From NCBI GenBank assembly GCA_018136815.1, contig CM030942.1, positions 869,797-933,796 of the forward strand: DNA of 64,000 bases. Reading direction: 5' to 3'. This document shows, one piece after another, positions 9,512 to 19,749 of this stretch. Source of the stretch: Isochrysis galbana (lineage: Eukaryota > Haptophyta > Isochrysidales > Isochrysidaceae). Position numbers and translations under genes: made by a program. Numbering within the stretch: position 1 is the stretch's first letter; the number at the start of each line of letters is the position of its first letter. The notes under the pieces are model-generated. The model had not been told where the DNA came from. It searched no databases and saw only the letters and a program-made list of their open reading frames with translations.

Positions 9512-10501
9512 ATGCCCGAGCTTTGTCTTACGGGCAGCTCTCACGTGGACGCCCTCTCGGTCTCCGACGAGGGGGTGGTCGCTGTCGCCACGTCAATGCT
9601 CACGGGAGAGCTCTGGGGTGGCTCTATCCTCCTGCTACGTCCAGGACCTGACTCGTCAGAGCCCAGTCTGAGCATAACTGTCTCGACAGCTTCCGGCAAC
9701 TCGGCCGTCCTCTGGGCTGGACCAGGTCTGGTAGCGTCAGGCGATGATGCAGGCGACGTTTCGCTGTGGCGATTTGCTGCCGACGCACCGGGCATAGCCG
9801 GTGAAGACCCCCGGCCAATCGCGACTTACCGTGAGCACGAGGATTCAATCACTTGCCTGGCGTGTTCAAAAGGAGGGCAGCGGCTGGCCTCTGGCAGCCA
9901 AGATGGCACCGTCAAAGTATGGCCCAGCAATTCGACGACGATGGCAGAGCACTCCCTGATTCATACGTCACCTGATCCATGGTGTAACCCGGGCATCACT
10001 GATATTACTTTTCTAACAACAGATACCTTAGTCTCAGTCGCAATGGATGGGCTTGTTCGCCTCTGGGACCTAAGGATGTCAGATCCTTCAGTCCGTTCCA
10101 TCGCACGAGAAGCAGCTGGCGTGTGCAGTGTGACCACCGCCAATGATACATTGCTCATCGGAGGGACGCAATCAGGTGACGTCATCTCAGTCGATTTGCG
10201 GAGTGGGGGGGAGAGCTATGTGACGCAAAGGGCGTCAATGGGCCATGGCGCTGTCCGTTCTCTTTGTGTTGCACCCGGCGCCGCAAATGCGTCTCGCCCA
10301 CTTCTTGCAGCAGCATACGACAGCGGCGACGCCTCTGTGATCCATGTATCCAACATGGAGGCGTGCGCTGCTATTTCTGGACATAGCGATCGTATGAGCG
10401 CGATAGGGTGGCTTGGCGAGCCTCAAGGCAACAAGGTAACTCTCGTCTCCGGGGGGTGGGATAAGGCCGTGCGGAGCCATACGTTGATGCTGTACGCGTG
10501 A
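9512..10501 (+). CDS. WD40-repeat protein resembling WDR77/MEP50
   Basis: A single-exon ORF of 329 residues from ATG 9512. At least five WD-type blades are visible: LVASGDDAGDVSLWRF (about 75-90), LASGSQDGTVKVW (about 130-143), LVSVAMDGLVRLWDLR (about 174-190), LLIGGTQSGDVISVDLRS and LVSGGWDKAVRSHTL at the end. The N terminus (VAVATSMLTGELWGGSILLL) and the final 'GWD' blade resemble animal WDR77/MEP50, the WD40 partner of the arginine methyltransferase PRMT5 in Sm-protein methylation. The length (MEP50 about 340 aa) also fits. WD40 proteins are easily confused, so another small propeller such as Nup43 is possible. The frame is intact and its codon use is clean. Flanked on both sides by retroelement copies. 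Confidence 0.62.
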   Translation: MPELCLTGSSHVDALSVSDEGVVAVATSMLTGELWGGSILLLRPGPDSSEPSLSITVSTASGNSAVLWAGPGLVASGDDAGDVSLWRFAADAPGIAGEDPRPIATYREHEDSITCLACSKGGQRLASGSQDGTVKVWPSNSTTMAEHSLIHTSPDPWCNPGITDITFLTTDTLVSVAMDGLVRLWDLRMSDPSVRSIAREAAGVCSVTTANDTLLIGGTQSGDVISVDLRSGGESYVTQRASMGHGAVRSLCVAPGAANASRPLLAAAYDSGDASVIHVSNMEACAAISGHSDRMSAIGWLGEPQGNKVTLVSGGWDKAVRSHTLMLYA

Positions 10502-10718
10502 GCATCGTGCTGGCACGAGCGCAAGGCCAACGGATGGTGGCGGGCGCTCTATGGTGGTCAGCGTGTGTGTACCCGTGTGTACGCGCACGCTTGAGAGGTG
10601 CTCTGTGCTGTCCGGCCCATGCCACGGACGTTGCCGCATAGCGTGGAGCCGCGCATGGCAATCACATAGCAGAGAAGGGGCTCTATGGAATTCACACATA
10701 TTCTTACTAAAAAATTGA
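10502..10718. other. 3' flank of the WD40 gene
   Basis: No gene or clear polyadenylation signal was identified. The next feature is the 5' end of a LINE copy. Confidence 0.3.
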
Positions 10719-12960
10719 AAATCTACTGGGGCTTCGAGCTCATAACTAAGTTTATACTTGGTTGATCCATCGGGGGGCTCGAGCCCCCCCCTCTCTCCAT
10801 GCTCCTCCCCTGCCATGGGCCTTGGGGGAGGAACGGAGGAACCACCCATCCTCCTGGCATGCCTGATGGCTTGCGAGGAGGAGACTGCCCTACTGACCCA
10901 CTCCCTCACTCAAAGGCTCGCCCCATTCGCCCGTCTTGGCCAGTCGTGGCCAGCCCATTGCTCCAACCCCCCTTCCCCCCCGGGTCGACGTGCAGTAAGG
11001 TGCAGCGTGGGGGCCCCAGATGCTAATGAGCGCCAGCGAGGGAGAGGCAGGGGAGGCCAGGGCCCAGCCTCAGCGTCCTCTGCCCCCTAAGCTGGCCTCT
11101 AGGAGCCTCCAGGGGTCGCCAGAGGGCAGCTGGAGGCCTGCCGCAGGTGGGCCATCGCGCGTGCCTGCAGGAGAGGGGAGAGAGCGCGCGCGGAGAAGGG
11201 GGCAATTGGAAGGGGGTGGGCGGAGCGAGAGCTCCGCACACCGAAATATCGGTAAGTCTCGCGTCTGTCTATTTACAAGACACTACCCCGTACACGAAAA
11301 AGAAGACGCGACGCGCACGATGGGGACCGGACTCCTCCACTGGACGGCGCACGTAAGGGCCCTCCAAGCGAAATGGATATTAAACTATCTCAATGCGAGG
11401 AGAGCCATATGGAAGCACGCCCTAGACGCGTGGTTCTGCCGGACCGGACTGGGCCGAGGGGCCGTCCTCTCTACAGTTCCCCCGAGGACGCTCATGCGGA
11501 GCCTCAGAGGAAACCCGGCGTTGCCGACATTCTGGAAAGAGGCCCTAACAAACTTCAGGGCACTGAGGATAAACCGCTCGCTCCTCTCTAGGGAAGGAGC
11601 GCTCTCTCAGCCGCTATGGCACAACTGCCACGACCCCCCGCCGATCACCCGAACCGCGTGGGTCAGCCTATGGGAATCTCTGCACACACATGTCGTGCAC
11701 AACGTCTATAAAGACGCCAAATTTACCGAACCCTACACTCAAGAAGAATGCGCGCGGTACGTAGAACACCTCCCTGAGACTTTCCTCCACGCGGGGGCAA
11801 AAATAGATAAAAAGGAATTCTTGAACTCGTGGGAATGCGTGGTTCGCCACGCCTCGAGACTCCTAGATAAAGCACAGGTAGACCCGCCACCGAACCCAGC
11901 CGCCTCTAGGACGCAAACGGTACAAACGAACGGTGTGACTCCGCCGGAAAATGAGGCGAAGGAAGTCAAGGCGTCGGAAGACGACAAATACATCACTAAA
12001 ATGAACAATATATGGACATACACAAACATCAACTATTTAGGCGAAACCGCGAACACCACCGAAGTAGCGAAACCGGGAGAAGAGACACTATACCACGCAC
12101 CGGCCAAATGGGAAAGCGGGCTAAAAGGCCCGAAACACTTAGAATACCCGCTAGCGGACGAATACACACTCAACGATAAAAAGCAACTAGACCAAATCAC
12201 CGTGTCCGACATAACGAGAGAATACCTCAATGGCGGCCCCAGCGCCCAACCCCAACCAGCCCGAGAAGCGTGGGCTCGGAAGCTAGCACTGACCCAAGAC
12301 GAGTGGATGCACGTGGCAAAACTCTACACACACCCCATGTTAAAACACACGGATAAGCACCCCCACTTCAAGCACATCACCCACAGAAGGCTAGGCACAC
12401 GAAACCGGTTCGCCACGGCGACCACCACGAGATGCAGACTTTGCGGTAAACACCGCGAAAGTTCGACACACCTGGCCAGATGCCCTTCCACACAACAAAT
12501 CTTCCTGACCGTAGAAGCTGTGACAGGCTACACGCCTGATAGAAACAGATCGACGGTCCAGAAACTCAAGGATAGACTGTTCGTATACCCGAACGCCCCG
12601 ACACCCGACAGCCTCAAAGCTCTCTACCTCATAGCATGGAGGTACATAATAGGTGACTTCTACAAAGCAGAATTTGACAACTATACCTTCCACCACGTGC
12701 CGGTCATCGAAAAGACCCTGAGTAGATTCACAGTACTCGCCAGAGGCCTCGTACCCCCGGAGAGACCCTCGGCCGCACGCACCAGCAAAGCCTCCCAGGG
12801 AAGAAAACCCAAGCTCAAGACCCCGCGAGAACTATGCGCCCCCGTCTTTACGATCAACGACAAAGGCACGCTAACGCTGGGCATGAACCTGTCCGCGGTA
12901 GCGCAAGCGCTCCGCATAATGGATAGACTCGCCTAACCGTGCACAACACAAAGCCGCTGC
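10713..12960 (+). mobile_element. LINE copy lacking endonuclease and reverse transcriptase (B-type 5' end joined to ORF2 tail)
   Basis: The 5' end is AACTAAGTTTATACTTGGTT at about 10744-10763, the same start as in other B-type copies. The B-type 5' region runs to about 11260. It then passes, without a stop codon, into the post-RT part of ORF2, which ends at 12936. EN and RT domains (normally 600 or more residues) are absent. A short AC-rich 3' region follows. No target duplication was found, so the ends are approximate. Confidence 0.62.
11020..12936 (+). CDS. LINE ORF2 post-RT region fused in frame to 5' leader sequence
   Basis: An uninterrupted 638-codon frame. Residues 1-95 are Gly/Arg/Pro-rich and encoded by the element's 5' region, so the ATG at 11020 may not be the real start; another ATG at 11321 begins the conserved part. 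From about residue 105 the text matches the thumb/connector of LINE ORF2 (ALQAKWILNYLNARRAIWKH). A zinc finger of the zf-RVT type follows: C-x2-C-x8-H-x3-C in CRLCGKHRESSTHLARC. The basic C terminus ends RIMDRLA. It is the best-preserved ORF2 tail in the window. It cannot retrotranspose alone because the catalytic domain is missing. Whether it is translated is unknown; an intact frame after deletion is notable. Confidence 0.65.
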   Translation: MLMSASEGEAGEARAQPQRPLPPKLASRSLQGSPEGSWRPAAGGPSRVPAGEGRERARRRGQLEGGGRSESSAHRNIGKSRVCLFTRHYPVHEKEDATRTMGTGLLHWTAHVRALQAKWILNYLNARRAIWKHALDAWFCRTGLGRGAVLSTVPPRTLMRSLRGNPALPTFWKEALTNFRALRINRSLLSREGALSQPLWHNCHDPPPITRTAWVSLWESLHTHVVHNVYKDAKFTEPYTQEECARYVEHLPETFLHAGAKIDKKEFLNSWECVVRHASRLLDKAQVDPPPNPAASRTQTVQTNGVTPPENEAKEVKASEDDKYITKMNNIWTYTNINYLGETANTTEVAKPGEETLYHAPAKWESGLKGPKHLEYPLADEYTLNDKKQLDQITVSDITREYLNGGPSAQPQPAREAWARKLALTQDEWMHVAKLYTHPMLKHTDKHPHFKHITHRRLGTRNRFATATTTRCRLCGKHRESSTHLARCPSTQQIFLTVEAVTGYTPDRNRSTVQKLKDRLFVYPNAPTPDSLKALYLIAWRYIIGDFYKAEFDNYTFHHVPVIEKTLSRFTVLARGLVPPERPSAARTSKASQGRKPKLKTPRELCAPVFTINDKGTLTLGMNLSAVAQALRIMDRLA

Positions 12961-13375
12961 CGCGCTGCCCGCTAAAGCAAGCAGAATCAGCAACCAGCAA
13001 CCGCAACAGTGACGAGTGGAAGTGCGTCAACACCGTGTCAACACTTGTTGTGCCCTGCGTCAACACTTGTAAGTTGTAAGAGGCCAGATGGGTTAACACC
13101 TTGCCCAAGCTACTGTAATGGGCCCTCGAGGGCGTGTCAACGTGAACCCATACGCCCTGAAGCGGAGGACGCGCCGGCTACCACCTACGGCTGATGAGTG
13201 CGTTAGGTGGAGGTGGAGATAATTACAGGCACAACGTACAACATACTACTAGCTACTATTCTATCCATTGACCATTAGCCAGCATTCGATAGGTGATCGG
13301 TGTCTTAGATCTTTTACACGAAAGGCACTTCCTTTACCCCTACCTGCGGGACTAGGTGGACAACAAACACGATCA
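12961..13375. other. Intergenic between LINE copy and coiled-coil gene
   Basis: Contains GTCAACACTTGTTGTGCC and a near copy GTCAACACTTGTAAGTTG within about 60 bases. Otherwise no gene, and no clear terminator motif. Confidence 0.3.
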
Positions 13376-16029
13376 TCAAAGCAATCGTGAGAGGGTATTT
13401 CGCAGCGCGTCGATGGAGCCGCGTTGTTGCAACAGCCTCTCGAGATCGGTTCTTAGCATCCGCAACTGCTGCTGAGAGGCCTCGAGTGCAACCTGACGAT
13501 CTGCTGCGTCGCGTGCTGCGGCTTCAGCCTTGGTGGCCTGAGCCTTGGCCTCGACTTCAGCCGCCTCTAGCTGCTCGATTAAAAAGGTTTGAGGTGTGGA
13601 GGCAAGTTGTTGGCGTCTGGTCGCGCTTGCTAGTTGCTGCCGCAAGCGCTCGATGTCCGCCTGTTTGTCGGATAATGTCCCCCTGATTGCGATGAGAGAG
13701 GAGGGGGAATTGGCCGAATCAACAAGATGGCGCATCGAGTCCAAAGAACAAATGTTCATACCAAGTATCCAAAACTCACCTGAGCTCATCGGCGACGCGT
13801 CGAGCAGCTATGAGCTCAGTGCTAAGCATGATCGATTGTTTAAGACGTGCCTCAGCCGACGATGGGACGCGCAATGCTGGAGGACTGAGAACTGAATCGG
13901 GACTGGCAAGTGCCGAGGCACCAGCTCGCATCACTGTCTCGTCGAGCTCACGCTCGAGCCCTTCATACACAGAGAGGCGTTGACGCGCGGCTTGGAGCTC
14001 GGAATTCAGTTCGGTCGCCTTAGCCGACGTTGATACCTGGACACACAGGAACGAGCGCCAGAGCACGTGATGGGCTTGGACGCGCACGAGCGCTACACGC
14101 TGCAAGCCGGTGCGAGATGTCTGTAAATACATACATGTACCTGCAAGGAGTAGTATTCCGCCTTGAGCATTTCAAGCTTCTCGCGAGCAGCATCTGCAGC
14201 GAGTGCATCACGTCGACTAGCTGCAAGCGCCGTCTCTAGCTGTGCAGAGAGTCGTTCTGCTTCAAATGTCTTCAACTTCAACTCTGACTTGGCGTCTGCC
14301 AAGAGGGAGGCTGCATCGGCTAACCTAGTATTGCTCTGCATCACATGCGCCTCATGTGATCGCTGCAGCTCTTCGTGCCGAACGTGCCACTTGTCTGCGT
14401 CGGCTTGAGCCAAGTCGCGCGCTTCTCGGAGCTGTGAGAGCGCAGCCTGATGCTGCGCTTCAACTCTCGCCGCAGACAACGCAGCCTACCATGGCCGGTG
14501 GGAGGATGTCTAAGTTATGCAACTATGGGATCAGGATTGCCAATCTACTACACCACGCACAGGCTAGAACCCCTTTCACGATGTCGTTCTCGAGCGAAGC
14601 CGACGCAATTCTATAAGGTGGCCATGGCGCCGAGTGAAGGACAGTCATAAAGCGCGAGGCCGACATGGATTATTTACCTGTTTTTCCCACTTGGCCATCT
14701 CTGAATCTAGGCGGCCTGTGTATCCAGCCATCTGATCCGCTGTCGCCGCCATGAGCTTGTCATACCTGACGTGCATGGAGACAATCTGCGTGAGGACTCC
14801 GCATCCTCGTGGGCGTTGGGCGATAGCACGCGGAGCGTCCAGTCGAATGGCGTGAAAGGGAGAGAGGCGGTAATGCCATCAAATGAAGTGCCATGCCGCC
14901 CAGGGCTCCAGGCATCATCTTACATCGCATCCTTTTCCGCTTTGAGCTCGGCGATTTGCCCATCTTTACGGGTAAGCTCCACTTCAGCGGCAACAAGCTT
15001 TTGGCGTTCCGAATCGAGCTGCGTGCTGAGATAGGCCTTGTCCAAGCTGAGCATCTGCTCACGAGCTGCCGCATCCCGTGCAGCATGATCCGCTGCCTCC
15101 GCTGCCCTCTTTGCATCTGCCCTCACTTCCTCTAGACGTGCCTCCGCGATTGCGACCTTGTCGTGTGCCTCGAGGAGCACCCCGCTTTCGCTCCGCTCCT
15201 GCATCGCCCCTTTGTGGGCAGCTGCCATACGCTCTTCTGAAAGTTTGAGCCGAGTGGCATTCAGCTCGTCCTTCAAGTGTGCAACCTCTGCCTTTAGCTG
15301 ACGCACCTGCGATTCAGCTGCCGAGCGTAGAGCGCCCTCGGCACTCAACTGAGTAGCAATCCCCGTCTGCGCAACAGCCGCAGCCGTGTGCGCGGACCGC
15401 AGCTGTTCTATGGGCACTTCCGCCTGTGTTATAATCTCATGCACTCGTGCTTGGACATACTCGATTACGGAAGTCTGTTCTTCCGGTTTCGACATGATCT
15501 GTTGATACTGTTCCGAAGTAATACGCAGATTGGCAAAGTTCGACTTGGTGTGCAAGAGCTTATCTCGCAGTGCGGGAACCTCTGCTTGCAAGCGCACCAG
15601 AGCTTCTCTCAACGATCGTACCTCATCTCTCGTGCGAGACTGTGCCGCTTCCACATTGGCGCGATACGCTCGGAGCTCAGCCTGCTCATTGGCGTCCAGA
15701 AGCTTGATTTTGCGCTTCAAAGATGCGTTTTCGGCCCGGAGCCCACGCAGCTCCTGGTGGATCAGCTCAATCGACGATCCTGGTGCGGCGCTAGGAGAGC
15801 TTGCAGCCCTAGAGGTGTAGTGGCCCTCTGACGATGTCTGAACCCCGCTGGAGCCTTGCGCGGCCTCCTCAGGATCCTCCTCAGGTGACGTGATGTATGG
15901 TGAGAGCAAGTCGTCAAGTCCATCATCGTCGTCTGAGAGCGACTCGTCGAGCGCGACGTCCGGGTCGACTGGGGAGCTGAGGTCTGCAAGCAGGCTCGCT
16001 AGCTCCGAGTCGGCCATCGGCACTGGCAT
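13376..16029 (-). CDS. Long coiled-coil protein, five exons
   Basis: Exons on the minus strand: 16029-14924, 14765-14678, 14485-14141, 14036-13780 and 13682-13376. All introns are GT-AG and every join preserves frame, giving 700 residues. The first about 75 residues are acidic (DESLSDDDDGLDDLLSPY). From about residue 90 almost everything is heptad-rich coiled coil (for example LRGLRAENASLKRKIKLL and VAIAEARLEEVRADAKRAA), with a short break at the second exon (DQMAGYTGRLDSEMAKWEKQ). No motor, kinase or membrane segment was found. The composition fits a cytoskeletal, centrosomal or vesicle-tethering protein, but no family is recognised. It is divergently oriented to the methyltransferase at 16666, with about 640 bases between the two starts, which include the CT microsatellite. 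Confidence 0.75.
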
Positions 16030-16142
16030 CTCCCCAGCCGCCCGACCGGCCGCCTCCCCTCCCGTCTCCCCCCTCGCCTCGCGCCCCCGGCTATCGACGG
16101 GTGGAGCAGCCGAGCCGATGGTTTTTGGCGCGCTTCTACCGT
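16030..16142. promoter_or_regulatory. Shared upstream region of divergent genes
   Basis: The coiled-coil gene starts leftward at 16029 and the methyltransferase rightward at 16666. The interval includes a C-rich block, the CT microsatellite and a C run at about 16437-16450. A bidirectional promoter is inferred only from layout. Confidence 0.3.
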
Positions 16143-16400
<258 letters not shown>

Positions 16401-16665
16401 GCTCGAATCTCTACTGTCTCCCTCTTTTTGCCTTCCCCCCCCCCCCCCCTTCCCCTATCTCGTGGATTGTGCCATATTTTTGGAACGGCCACCCCGCGGC
16501 CCCGGCAGTGAATCCTCTGAATCACCTGGGTGTGGCTCACAGCTCTCCGCGCCCCTTCGCGCGGCCTGGGTCTCGCGGCAGCTCGCTCGCCACAGTGTAC
16601 CTCGCATCTCCAGGCTCCCTTACTCCTTTCGACGCCGGTGGGAGGTTGGGCGCGTACGGTCAGCG

Positions 16666-17712
16666 ATGCTACCCGAGGAATTCTTCGTCGAGTACATTCA
16701 GGCATGGCTGCCCACGTGGTTGGTTCGCTTCCTCGTGCGCCTCTACATGCGGATCCAAGGCCCACTCATGCGCTCTGGCGATGTGGTGATCAAGCAGATC
16801 GAAACAGACACTGCGCTGCGCGCGACGCTGCCCGTGACCACCGACGTGGAGACAGTCAACGAGCAGCTCTATGGCAACGACCCGTACTTCTTCGTCAATC
16901 ACCTCGGGCCACGCCTCAAGTACTCGGCGTGCGAGTACCCACCAGGCATCAACACATTGTCTGCTGCGGAGACTTTCACTATCCAGCGCTATCAGGACCT
17001 TGCAGGCCTCTCTGATTTGCCCACAGGCTCCCGTGTATTGGAGCTGGGATGCGGCTGGGGCTCGCTCTCGCTGGCGAATGCCGAGCGCTACCCGCACCTA
17101 GTCTTCACATCCTTCTCCAATTCGCCACAACAGATAGGCTACATTACAGATCAGGCAAAGCAGCGCGGACTGATCAATCTCAAGGTCATGGTGGAAGACT
17201 ATGCGATTTTCGTTCAGCCAGACAAGTCAAGAATTGCGCCTGAAGGGACCGAGCCGTTCGATGCGGCCATCGCCATCGAGACCATCGAGCATGCTAAGAA
17301 CATCACCCATTTGCTCTCTGCTGTTGCACTTCGACTAAAGCCAGGAGCGAAGCTCTTTGTCCAGTCTCTCCTTCATCAGTCAGCCTCATACCTGATGGAC
17401 TCAAGCTCTTGGATGGGGAGAAACTTCTTTACTGGAGGGTCCATTCTCTCTTTGAATTCATACTTTCATCTCACACCGCCTGAGCTCATGCTGACCAAGG
17501 TCCTCCCTGTCCGAGGATCTGGCTACTCACGCACACTCCTCGATTGGCTCGAACTTATGGAGCCACAACGTAAAGAGTTCGTGCGCCGATATTCTCATTC
17601 TTTCTACGAGGGGTTCCGCATGTTCTACATTTCCAGTGCCGAGGCCTTTGCAGCGAACAACGGCGCCGAATTCATGGTCGGCTACTACGTGTTTGTGAAG
17701 CGCTCGGTATGA
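16666..17712 (+). CDS. SAM-dependent methyltransferase, CFA-synthase/coclaurine N-methyltransferase type
   Basis: The ORF from ATG 16666 encodes 348 residues; the frame is open upstream to 16462 but only through low-complexity sequence starting at GTG. The SAM-binding motif I is VLELGCGWGSLSLANAERYP (about 130-150). Before it comes YGNDPYFFVNHLGPRLKYSA, the 'YDxxxxFF...LGxxLKYS' region typical of plant coclaurine N-methyltransferases and bacterial cyclopropane-fatty-acid synthases. After it come FTSFSNSPQQ, the 'SNSxxQ' motif of the coclaurine-type branch, and FDAAIAIETIEHAKN as motif II. These plant-like enzymes usually methylate amines, while CFA synthases act on lipid double bonds, so the substrate stays open. 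No transit peptide is obvious. Confidence 0.82.
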   Translation: MLPEEFFVEYIQAWLPTWLVRFLVRLYMRIQGPLMRSGDVVIKQIETDTALRATLPVTTDVETVNEQLYGNDPYFFVNHLGPRLKYSACEYPPGINTLSAAETFTIQRYQDLAGLSDLPTGSRVLELGCGWGSLSLANAERYPHLVFTSFSNSPQQIGYITDQAKQRGLINLKVMVEDYAIFVQPDKSRIAPEGTEPFDAAIAIETIEHAKNITHLLSAVALRLKPGAKLFVQSLLHQSASYLMDSSSWMGRNFFTGGSILSLNSYFHLTPPELMLTKVLPVRGSGYSRTLLDWLELMEPQRKEFVRRYSHSFYEGFRMFYISSAEAFAANNGAEFMVGYYVFVKRSV

Positions 17713-17968
17713 GATCGAATCGCTGATGAGCTAGCAAGCCCGTGGGATGTCGTGGACCTTCATTTGGCGATATTAACGCGTCGCGAGTCAGGCATCCGTG
17801 CACGGGGATCCATGCGCGTGCGTGCACCCATTCCTAGAGGCATGCTTGTATACTCGTCAAGCTATTGACGTCGACATCATTGCTTGGATGTGTTCGAGTC
17901 TCCCTTCTTCCCGCTTTCCCTCTCAACCCCCCCCCCAAGTAAGACAGCGACCTTCTTACGGAGAAAAG
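17713..17968. other. 3' flank of the methyltransferase gene
   Basis: No ORF or RNA gene. A C run lies at about 17926-17936. Confidence 0.3.
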
Positions 17969-18345
17969 TAACTAAGTTTATACTTCAACTAACTTTATAG
18001 TCAGTTGCGATGGAGCTCTCCTCTCCTCAGGGCTTCCAATGATCCCCATGGACCAGCCGAAGCGACCGCGTCCGCCCTCCGAGGCGGAGCAGGTGTGTGC
18101 GACTCCGGTCGCGCAACACGGCCCGTGGCCCCGGCCACACCACACACAGCAGTCATGCTGGCCTCCCCTCATGGGGGGCAGCAGACTGCAGATCCCAGGC
18201 AGACTAGAGCAGGCCGGAACAGCCACAGCTCTATCCATAGGGCATGCGGGATGCCTTATGGCAGAGGACCCTAGGCCACGCCGCCACGCCGCCGCCGCGG
18301 CGTGGCCTGAGACCGGGAGGCCCTTATGGACACAACAGTATGGCA
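17969..18345 (+). mobile_element. A-type LINE 5' region copy
   Basis: Begins with two versions of the 5' motif in series: AACTAAGTTTATACTTC, then CAACTAACTTTATAGTCAG. The leader ATG follows at 18010. From 18050 the text is close to 58800-59175 (minus): AAGCGACCGCGTCC, GTGTGCGACTCCGGTCGCG, GGCCCGTGGCCCCGGCCACA and GCATGCCTTATGGCAG. The leader reading frame is broken here. The copy ends after TGGCCTGAGACCGGGAGGCC. Confidence 0.65.
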
Positions 18346-19035
18346 AGAAGTTCTTCAAGAAGTTCTGAATCCAACAACACACAACCGCACAACCTCTCAA
18401 CAACATCCCATACCCCCTCAGCAAGCACCAAGCAGGACAGCCAGTGAGCCCAAACAGCAGACAGCAGATCAAGCGAGCACACGAGCACACGCATCAAACT
18501 GCAGCCCTAGCTAGAGACTGACCGCGAACACATCGCTAACCAGCACCCCTTTGCCTGACTGACTTGCAGGGACATGAATTAGACAAAGAAAATGACATGG
18601 CGGACTTTGTTGTATTCAAGCCTTTTTGTTTGGCAAGAATCAAGAATAATATTGAATAATATCACTAATCTTATGATTGGTCGCCATGGAGGGGGGCCTC
18701 GCGCTGACGGATCCGAGGTTACCACTGCCTCAAATGGGAACAGAAGGGACGGAAGGGAAGCGGCGAGAGGCGCGGCGGAAGTTGGGGGGTGGCCAATGAC
18801 GGGCTGGACCACCTCCTCAGCAGAGAAAGGCGGGAGGACGGGCTTGGGCGAGGGCGAGGGCGAGCGCGACGACGGCCGACGAGATGACACTACACTCACG
18901 TCAACACTCTCCACACTAACGTATCCCTATCACGGAACGCACAGGAACCCGCTGACAGATCGAACAAGGAAGAGAATGCCGACAAGAGAGCGACGGGGCG
19001 ACGGACGATCCGACGGGGCGACAGTTACGCACAGG
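18346..19035. other. Intergenic, no supported gene
   Basis: Open frames of 111 codons (minus) and 160 codons (plus) exist, but they are Gly/Arg-rich and lack motifs. AT-rich sequence at about 18600-18670 may be a UTR or an old insertion. Confidence 0.3.
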
Positions 19036-19515
19036 AATAAGGAGGGAATCTTTCGAAAACCTTACGTGATTTGATGAAGACCGAAGTAAAATAGCGCCAC
19101 GGTATAATCCAACAGTGATGGTGCATCAGTACTGACGTCAGTTTTTTACATCAGTGTCAGTTCACCTCAAGCTGACAACTGATGTCAGTTGTCAGTTGTC
19201 AGCAGCTTGGAGCGGGGAGAAAAACAAAACACGCAGTCCTCTTTACTTTCTATAGCCAAAGAAAAAAATATGTAAAATAAGGAGGGAATCTTTCGAAAAC
19301 CTTACGTGATTTGATGAAGACCGAAGTAAAATAGCGCCACGGTATAATCCAACAGTGATGGTGCATCAGTACTGACGTCAGTTTTTTACATCAGTGTCAG
19401 TTCACCTCAAGCTGACAACTGATGTCAGTTGTCAGTTGTCAGCAGCTTGGAGCGGGGAGAAAAACAAAACACGCAGTCCTCTTTACTTTCTATAGCCAAA
19501 GAAAAAAATATGTAA
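19036..19515 (-). repeat. Perfect 240-bp tandem duplication
   Basis: 19036-19275 is repeated base for base at 19276-19515. Each unit carries several CTGA(T/C)GTCAG and TTGTCAG words and an A-rich block. Read on the minus strand, the tRNA-like sequence at 19519-19593 precedes it, so the pair may be a tandemly duplicated SINE body. A perfect identity over 240 bases indicates a recent event or an assembly artefact. Confidence 0.95.
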
Positions 19516-19518
19516 AAT

Positions 19519-19593
19519 AAGCGAAACTGGGGTTCGAACCCGCGCCCAGCATCGCACACTACACGCACAGAGCATCCTGAGCCGCTAGGGGCC
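19519..19593 (-). repeat. tRNA-like sequence (possible SINE head or tRNA pseudogene)
   Basis: On the minus strand it has an A-box-like TAGCGGCTCAGGATG and a perfect B-box core GGGTTCGAACCCC at normal spacing, in about 72 bases. The acceptor and T stems do not pair well (about 3 of 5 T-stem pairs), so a functional tRNA is unlikely. A tRNA-derived SINE head is more plausible. The anticodon cannot be assigned. Confidence 0.45.
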
Positions 19594-19655
19594 CATTATC
19601 AAACACGGGCACGGCGTTTTGTAGTATTAATATTTGCAGCAAAGACACAGGTCAC

Positions 19656-19745
19656 TGATGTCAGCTGATATTCTGCTCGCTCAGAGCCTTTGAGGTGATG
19701 TCAGCTGATGGACCTCATCAGCTGACATCAGCTACTGATGTCAGT
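19656..19745. repeat. Cluster of CTGATGTCAGC-type palindromic words
   Basis: TGATGTCAGCTGA and its reverse complement TCAGCTGACATCA occur four to five times in 90 bases. Related words occur inside the 240-bp tandem repeat. They could form hairpins; no protein binding site is known to me. Confidence 0.6.
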
Positions 19746-19749
19746 GTTA

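Noticed and set aside
9512-10501. Firm assignment as PRMT5 partner WDR77
   Set aside because: WD40 blades are too similar between families to decide by eye; kept as 'resembling'.
19036-19515. LTR retrotransposon with 240-bp LTRs
   Set aside because: The two copies are directly adjacent with no internal region.
19519-19593. Functional tRNA gene
   Set aside because: The B-box core is perfect, but only about three T-stem pairs form and the acceptor stem fails, so it is listed as tRNA-like only.
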